NCBI RefSeq assembly: GCF_036188265.1
Contig: NZ_CP108093.1
Coordinates: forward strand, 3,671,001 to 3,735,000
Direction: 5' to 3'
Length of the DNA stretch: 64,000 bases
Origin: Streptomyces sp. NBC_00247
Lineage (GTDB): Bacteria > Actinomycetota > Actinomycetes > Streptomycetales > Streptomycetaceae
Each line of letters starts with the position of its first letter. Positions within the stretch are counted from its first letter, which is position 1. The notes under the pieces are model-generated. The model saw only the letters and a list, made by a program, of their open reading frames with translations, had not been told where the DNA came from and did no database searches. A program made the position numbers and the translations under genes. Shown here one piece after another: positions 60,193-64,000 of the stretch.

Positions 60193-61641
60193 ATGGCTCC
60201 AGAATCCCGGGGAACGGCCCCCGGCAGCAGGCCGGGTGCGCGCATTCTCGTCGTCGGCGGAGGCTATGTCGGGATGTACACGGCGCTGCGCCTCCAGCGG
60301 AAGCTGAAGAGCGGGCTGAGGAGCGGCGAGGTCGAGATCCTGGTCGTCACGCCCGATCCCTATATGACGTATCAGCCGTTTCTCCCCGAAGCGGCGGCCG
60401 GGTCGATTTCGCCCCGGCACGTCGTCGTCCCCCTCCGCAGGGTCCTCGGCCTGTGCCGCGTCGTCGTCGGGGAGGTCCACCGCATCGACCATGCGAACCG
60501 GACCGCCACCGTGAGTACCCTCACCACCGGCGGACCCGGAGACGGGGCGGTGGAGATGCGGTACGACGAGTTGGTCCTCGCCCCCGGCTCCGTCGCGCGG
60601 ACTCTTCCGATCCCCGGACTCGCCGAGTCCGGGATCGGTTTCAGGACGGTGGAGGAGGCCATCAAGCTGCGCAACCACGTCATCGAGCAGATGGACATCG
60701 CCTCGGCCACCCGTGATCCCGCCCTCCGCGACGCGGCTCTCACCTTCGTCTTCGTCGGCGGGGGCTACGCCGGCGTGGAAGCACTCGCCGAACTGGAGGA
60801 CATGGCCCGCTACGCCGCGCGGTACTACCACAACATCCGGCCCGACGACCTGAGATGGATTCTCGTCGAGGCGACCGGGCGCATTCTCCCGGAGGTCGGT
60901 GAGGCCATGGGCGCGTACGCGGTGCGCGAGTTGCGCGGACGCAATGTCGACGTACGGCTGGAAACCCGTCTGGACTCCTGCGAGGACCGCGTCGCCGTAC
61001 TGAGCGACGGCTCCCGCTTCCCGACCCGCACGCTCGTCTGGACGGCCGGGGTGAAGCCCGCGCCGCTCGTCGCCGCAACCGGTTTCCCGGTGACCGAACG
61101 CGGCAGGCTGCGCTGCACCGCCGACCTGCGGATCGCCGGAACCCGGCACGCCTGGGCGGCGGGCGACGCGGCGGCCGTCCCCGATCCGACGGCCCCGGAA
61201 CCGGGCGCCGTGACCGCGCCCAACGCCCAGCACGCCGTCCGTCAGGCGAAGGTCCTGGCGGGCAACGTCGTCGCGTCCCTCGAAGGGCGTCCGCTCACCG
61301 ACTACCGGCACGCGTACGCCGGCTCGGTCGCCTCCCTCGGCCTGCACAAGGGAGTCGCCCACGTCTTCGGCCGGAGACTGAAGGGCTACCCCGCCTGGTT
61401 GATGCACCGGGCCTACCACCTCAGCCGCGTACCGACGTTCAACCGGAAGGCGCGCGTTCTCGCCGAATGGATCCTGTCCGGACTCTTCACCCGCGAGATC
61501 GTCTCGCTCGGCTCGCTGGAACACCCCCGCGCCGAGTTCGAGCTGGCGGCCGGGGGCTCCGGCCCCCACCGCACCCCGCCTCCCCGTCGGCACCCGGGTA
61601 CCGGCGACGAGTCCCCCGAGCCGGAGGAGCCGCCGGGCTGA
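60193..61641 (+). CDS. ndh: Type II NADH dehydrogenase (NDH-2)
   Basis: 482 residues from ATG 60193 (GGGGTGG immediately upstream; GTG 60190 is possible). Two dinucleotide-binding motifs: FAD RILVVGGGYVGMYTAL and NADH FVFVGGGYAGVEALAEL; also MTYQPFLPEAAAGSISPRH, TLVWTAGVKP, AWAAGDAAAVP and APNAQHAVRQA. Oxidises NADH and reduces menaquinone at the membrane without pumping protons. C-terminal amphipathic region with VPTFNRKARVLAEWILSGLF for membrane attachment, then a Pro-rich tail. Confidence 0.95.
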   Translation: MAPESRGTAPGSRPGARILVVGGGYVGMYTALRLQRKLKSGLRSGEVEILVVTPDPYMTYQPFLPEAAAGSISPRHVVVPLRRVLGLCRVVVGEVHRIDHANRTATVSTLTTGGPGDGAVEMRYDELVLAPGSVARTLPIPGLAESGIGFRTVEEAIKLRNHVIEQMDIASATRDPALRDAALTFVFVGGGYAGVEALAELEDMARYAARYYHNIRPDDLRWILVEATGRILPEVGEAMGAYAVRELRGRNVDVRLETRLDSCEDRVAVLSDGSRFPTRTLVWTAGVKPAPLVAATGFPVTERGRLRCTADLRIAGTRHAWAAGDAAAVPDPTAPEPGAVTAPNAQHAVRQAKVLAGNVVASLEGRPLTDYRHAYAGSVASLGLHKGVAHVFGRRLKGYPAWLMHRAYHLSRVPTFNRKARVLAEWILSGLFTREIVSLGSLEHPRAEFELAAGGSGPHRTPPPRRHPGTGDESPEPEEPPG

Positions 61642-61949
61642 CCGCCCCTCCCCGTACGAGCCGCCCGCCGTCCACGTCCCCTTCCGCGGAGGCACGAGAT
61701 CCCTTCGTACCGATGTCGTACCACCGTCCTACCGTCACGGTACGAACCCGGGCCGGCCGCCCCGCTCAGCCCCGGAAGCCCTGGGGCGGGCACCTGTGCC
61801 ACCCCGTCCGGAGGCCCCGGACGCACGGAGGTGCCCCGGGCCCGTACCGACGGCCGAATGACGACTGTCAGTACGCTCCGTCACACTGGACGTGTGACCA
61901 TAGGTACGTCCGCATCTGCACAGAGTGACCCGATCGCCCGCGGCCAGAG
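61642..61949. other. Intergenic region after ndh
   Basis: About 308 nt, no recognised gene. Short GC-rich foldbacks occur around 61770-61830. The promoter for the phosphatase operon probably lies at 61860-61910 (CATAGGTACGTCCG region). Confidence 0.4.
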
Positions 61950-62222
61950 GTGAACGTCGACCCCGCCCCCCGGCGGGCGCCGGCGCGGTCACCGGTGCAC
62001 GGCGACGTCGCACCGGCAGCACGCGGAGGCCGAGCCGGAGTTTCCCCGGGCCGCGCCCCGCCCCCGGCACCGGCGAGGGACGCGGAAGCCGAGGCGGCGG
62101 ACCGGACCGAGCGCCACGAGGCGAGCGGACGACGTGGCGGACGCGGTGCCACGACGCAGAAGATGCAGCAGAAGCAGCCAGCCCGAGCGGACCAGACCGA
62201 CACACGAGGCAGAAATACGTGA
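61950..62222 (+). CDS. Possible small basic protein coupled to the phosphatase gene
   Basis: 90 residues from GTG 61950, ending in a GTGA overlap with the start of the phosphatase at 62219. Arg/Ala/Pro-rich with an ending GATTQKMQQKQPARADQTD. No family recognised; third-position GC is lower than in neighbouring genes. The coupling favours reality, the composition does not. Confidence 0.3.
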   Translation: MNVDPAPRRAPARSPVHGDVAPAARGGRAGVSPGRAPPPAPARDAEAEAADRTERHEASGRRGGRGATTQKMQQKQPARADQTDTRGRNT

Positions 62223-63952
62223 ACTTCACGCGCTGGAGCGCCCGTCTTCCCGGAACGCAGCGTCGCGCCGCCGCCCGGGACGACCGCGGTTCCGTCCCCG
62301 CTGCCCGGGCCGAGTACGCACAGGCGGAGTCTCCCGCCGCGCCCGCGGCCGTCCCGCAGACGACCGACGAGCCCGCTGCCGCCGGCCCGCAGACGCCGGG
62401 CGGCACCCCCGGCACGGTTCCGGTCCTCGACGACCTGCCCGCCCGCGAGATCCTCGGCCGGCTTCCCGCGCCCGTGGCACTGTTCCAAGGACCCGACCAC
62501 CGGGTCGCGTACGTCAACGCCGCCTACGAGACGGCCTTCGGCCCCCGGCCGTGCGGAGCGCCCGCGGCCGAGGCCATGCCGGAGCTGGCCGAGTTGAGCG
62601 TACTGCCCCTGATGGACCAGGTCCTGCGCAGCGGCACCCCGCGTACGGTCAAGTCGCGCCGCACCCTCGGCGGCGGCTCGTACACCGTGACCTGCACCCC
62701 CGTCGCCCCCTGGGAGACCGGCACCGACGGCGGTCCGGCACCGGACCGCGGGACGCCGAGCGAGGGCGGCGTCCTGGTGCACGCCGCCGACGTCACCGAC
62801 CACGCCGAGGCGGCCGAACGGCTCCGCACCAGCGAACGCCGCCACCGTGAGATGGCCGTCACCCTCCAGCGCTCGCTGCTCCCGCAGGAGCTGGAGCAGC
62901 CGGACGACCTGCGGATCGCCGCCACCTACCAGCCCGGCGGCACCGACGCGGCGGTCGGCGGGGACTGGTACGACGTCATCACCCTGGGCGCCGGCCGGAC
63001 CGCCCTGGTCATCGGCGACGTGATGGGCCGCGGAGTCCGTGCCGCCGCCGTCATGGGCCAGCTGCGTACGGCCGTGCGCGCGTACGCCCGCCTCGACCTG
63101 CCCCCGCACGAGGTGCTCCAGCTCCTCGACGGCCTGGCCGCCGAGATCGACGCCACCCAGATCGCGACCTGCGTCTACGCGGTGCACGACCCCAACGAGG
63201 GCCACCTCGTGTTCGCCTCGGCCGGTCACCTGCCGATCCTGGTGTGCGACGAGGACGGGACGGTGCGCGTCGCCGAGGACCCGACCGGCCCGCCGCTCGG
63301 CACCGGCGGCTGGATCCACACCTCCGGCACGATCGCGCTGCCGCCCGGTTCGACGGCCGTCCTCTACACGGACGGCCTGGTGGAGCGCCGCAGCGAGGAC
63401 ATCGACGAGGGCGTGGCCGCGCTCGGCCGGGCGCTGTCCGGTGCGAAGGGTTCCCCGCAGGTCGTCTGCGACCGGCTGATCCGCTCCCTCGGAGTGACCG
63501 CCGAGCACGACGACGACGTGGCGGTCCTGGTGGTCCAGCACCCCGCCCGCAAGGGGGCGGACGCGGAGCTGTTCCACAACGCCTCGCTCGATCTGCTCGG
63601 CGGCGTGGAGGCGGCACCGCGCGCCCGCGCCTTCGCCACCGGGGTGCTGACCTCCTGGCGTTTCCCGGACGAGCTGCGCGACCGCGGTGTGCTCGCGGCG
63701 AGCGAGCTGGTCGCCAACTCGCTCCAGCACGGCACCCCGCCCACGCGCCTGGGACTCCGGCGCACCGACCGGCGGCTGATCATCGAGGTGACGGACGGGG
63801 ACGACCATCTGCCGCGCCGCCGGAGGGCGGAGCCCGGGGACGAGTCGGGGCGCGGCATCGCGATCGTCGCGGCGGTCGCCACCTCCTGGGGGAGCCGCCG
63901 CACTCCGGGCGGGGGCAAGGCGGTGTGGTGCGAGTTCGCGCTGCCCCGCTGA
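62219..63952 (+). CDS. PAS - PP2C (SpoIIE) - HATPase regulatory phosphatase/kinase
   Basis: 577 residues from GTG 62219 (GAGG 9 nt upstream). Order: Ala/Pro-rich start; PAS domain (REILGRLPAPVALFQGPDHRVAYVNAAYE, about 80-200); short coiled linker (AAERLRTSERRHREMAVTLQRSLLP); SpoIIE phosphatase (VGGDWYDVITL, LVIGDVMGRGVRAAAVMGQLR, AVLYTDGLVERR, EHDDDVAVLV); C-terminal RsbW-like ATPase (ASELVANSLQHG, GRGIAIVAAV). Phosphatase and anti-sigma kinase in one protein imply a self-contained switch for a STAS-type antagonist and sigma factor. Cytosolic; probably senses small molecules or redox by PAS. Confidence 0.94.
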   Translation: MNFTRWSARLPGTQRRAAARDDRGSVPAARAEYAQAESPAAPAAVPQTTDEPAAAGPQTPGGTPGTVPVLDDLPAREILGRLPAPVALFQGPDHRVAYVNAAYETAFGPRPCGAPAAEAMPELAELSVLPLMDQVLRSGTPRTVKSRRTLGGGSYTVTCTPVAPWETGTDGGPAPDRGTPSEGGVLVHAADVTDHAEAAERLRTSERRHREMAVTLQRSLLPQELEQPDDLRIAATYQPGGTDAAVGGDWYDVITLGAGRTALVIGDVMGRGVRAAAVMGQLRTAVRAYARLDLPPHEVLQLLDGLAAEIDATQIATCVYAVHDPNEGHLVFASAGHLPILVCDEDGTVRVAEDPTGPPLGTGGWIHTSGTIALPPGSTAVLYTDGLVERRSEDIDEGVAALGRALSGAKGSPQVVCDRLIRSLGVTAEHDDDVAVLVVQHPARKGADAELFHNASLDLLGGVEAAPRARAFATGVLTSWRFPDELRDRGVLAASELVANSLQHGTPPTRLGLRRTDRRLIIEVTDGDDHLPRRRRAEPGDESGRGIAIVAAVATSWGSRRTPGGGKAVWCEFALPR

Positions 63953-64000
63953 CGCGGCCGTCCGGGGGCGCGGACCCGCGTCGATCAGACGGTCGGGGCG
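63953..64000. other. Window end, no feature
   Basis: 48 nt of GC-rich sequence after the phosphatase stop; nothing recognised. Confidence 0.4.

Noticed and set aside
1..64000. CRISPR arrays
   Set aside because: No regularly spaced identical repeats with unique spacers; the tandem repeats found have no spacers.

Overview
The window is high-GC actinobacterial chromosome, almost certainly Streptomyces. It carries bldC, an lsr2 paralogue (lsrL type), atrA, vdh, DUF3073, mycothiol-type enzymes and abundant GTG starts, and the gene order matches the conserved Streptomyces core from the purine genes to atrA. No tool was run: names rest on recognised protein motifs and remembered gene order.

Left third (1-22 kb). 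This is a dispersed purine-biosynthesis region: 3' end of purD, purC, a tight purS-purQ-purL operon, then purF and purM. Interspersed are a catalytically degenerate M48-like membrane protein, a dimethylformamidase-like protein, a mycothiol-dependent isomerase and a Tat-exported sulfatase. A 30-codon cysteine-type leader peptide lies 300 nt upstream of the sulfatase. A four-gene, translationally coupled ABC-transporter/two-component operon sits between two tRNA-Gly(GCC) genes; a tRNA-Gly(UCC) and an Lsr2-like nucleoid protein follow. DUF3073 and valine dehydrogenase close the block.

Middle (22-38.7 kb). A hypothetical protein is followed by bldC with a long structured upstream region and a strong terminator, about 1.2 kb without a convincing gene, tRNA-Asp, the large HrpA helicase, a membrane-anchored DsbA-like protein and a tRNA-Glu/Asp/Phe cluster. 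Then come a membrane metallophosphoesterase, a minimal zincin, and two adjacent fluoride-channel genes (crcB/fluC). The first of these contains an in-frame insertion of a ~167-bp element with imperfect terminal inverted repeats; a second copy lies 21.7 kb away. A secreted Pro/Gly-rich protein and a DEAD-box helicase with 123-bp coding tandem repeats follow.

Accessory pocket (38.7-42 kb). Next to tRNA-Lys lie small coupled hypothetical genes, a GntR/UTRA repressor with a palindromic operator, a cysteine-containing small protein, a 16-bp minisatellite and a small membrane protein, ending at initiator tRNA-fMet. It resembles the remnant or cargo of an integrative element, but no integrase or second att site is visible.

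Right third (42-64 kb). Two SpoIIE-type PP2C phosphatases, an M23 peptidase under a c-di-AMP (ydaO-type) riboswitch, an aldo/keto reductase, a PrsW protease, trmB, an LhgO-like oxidase, an NsdA-like regulator, an asparagine-synthetase-like protein lacking the key residues, a one-polypeptide sigma factor/anti-sigma/NPCBM fusion, AtrA and a type II NADH dehydrogenase. Much of this part concerns development, envelope and signalling.

The most novel items are the TIR element family (one copy inside fluC), the leader peptide on the sulfatase, the orphan asparagine-synthetase-like protein, and several palindromes or structured leaders with no assigned regulator.
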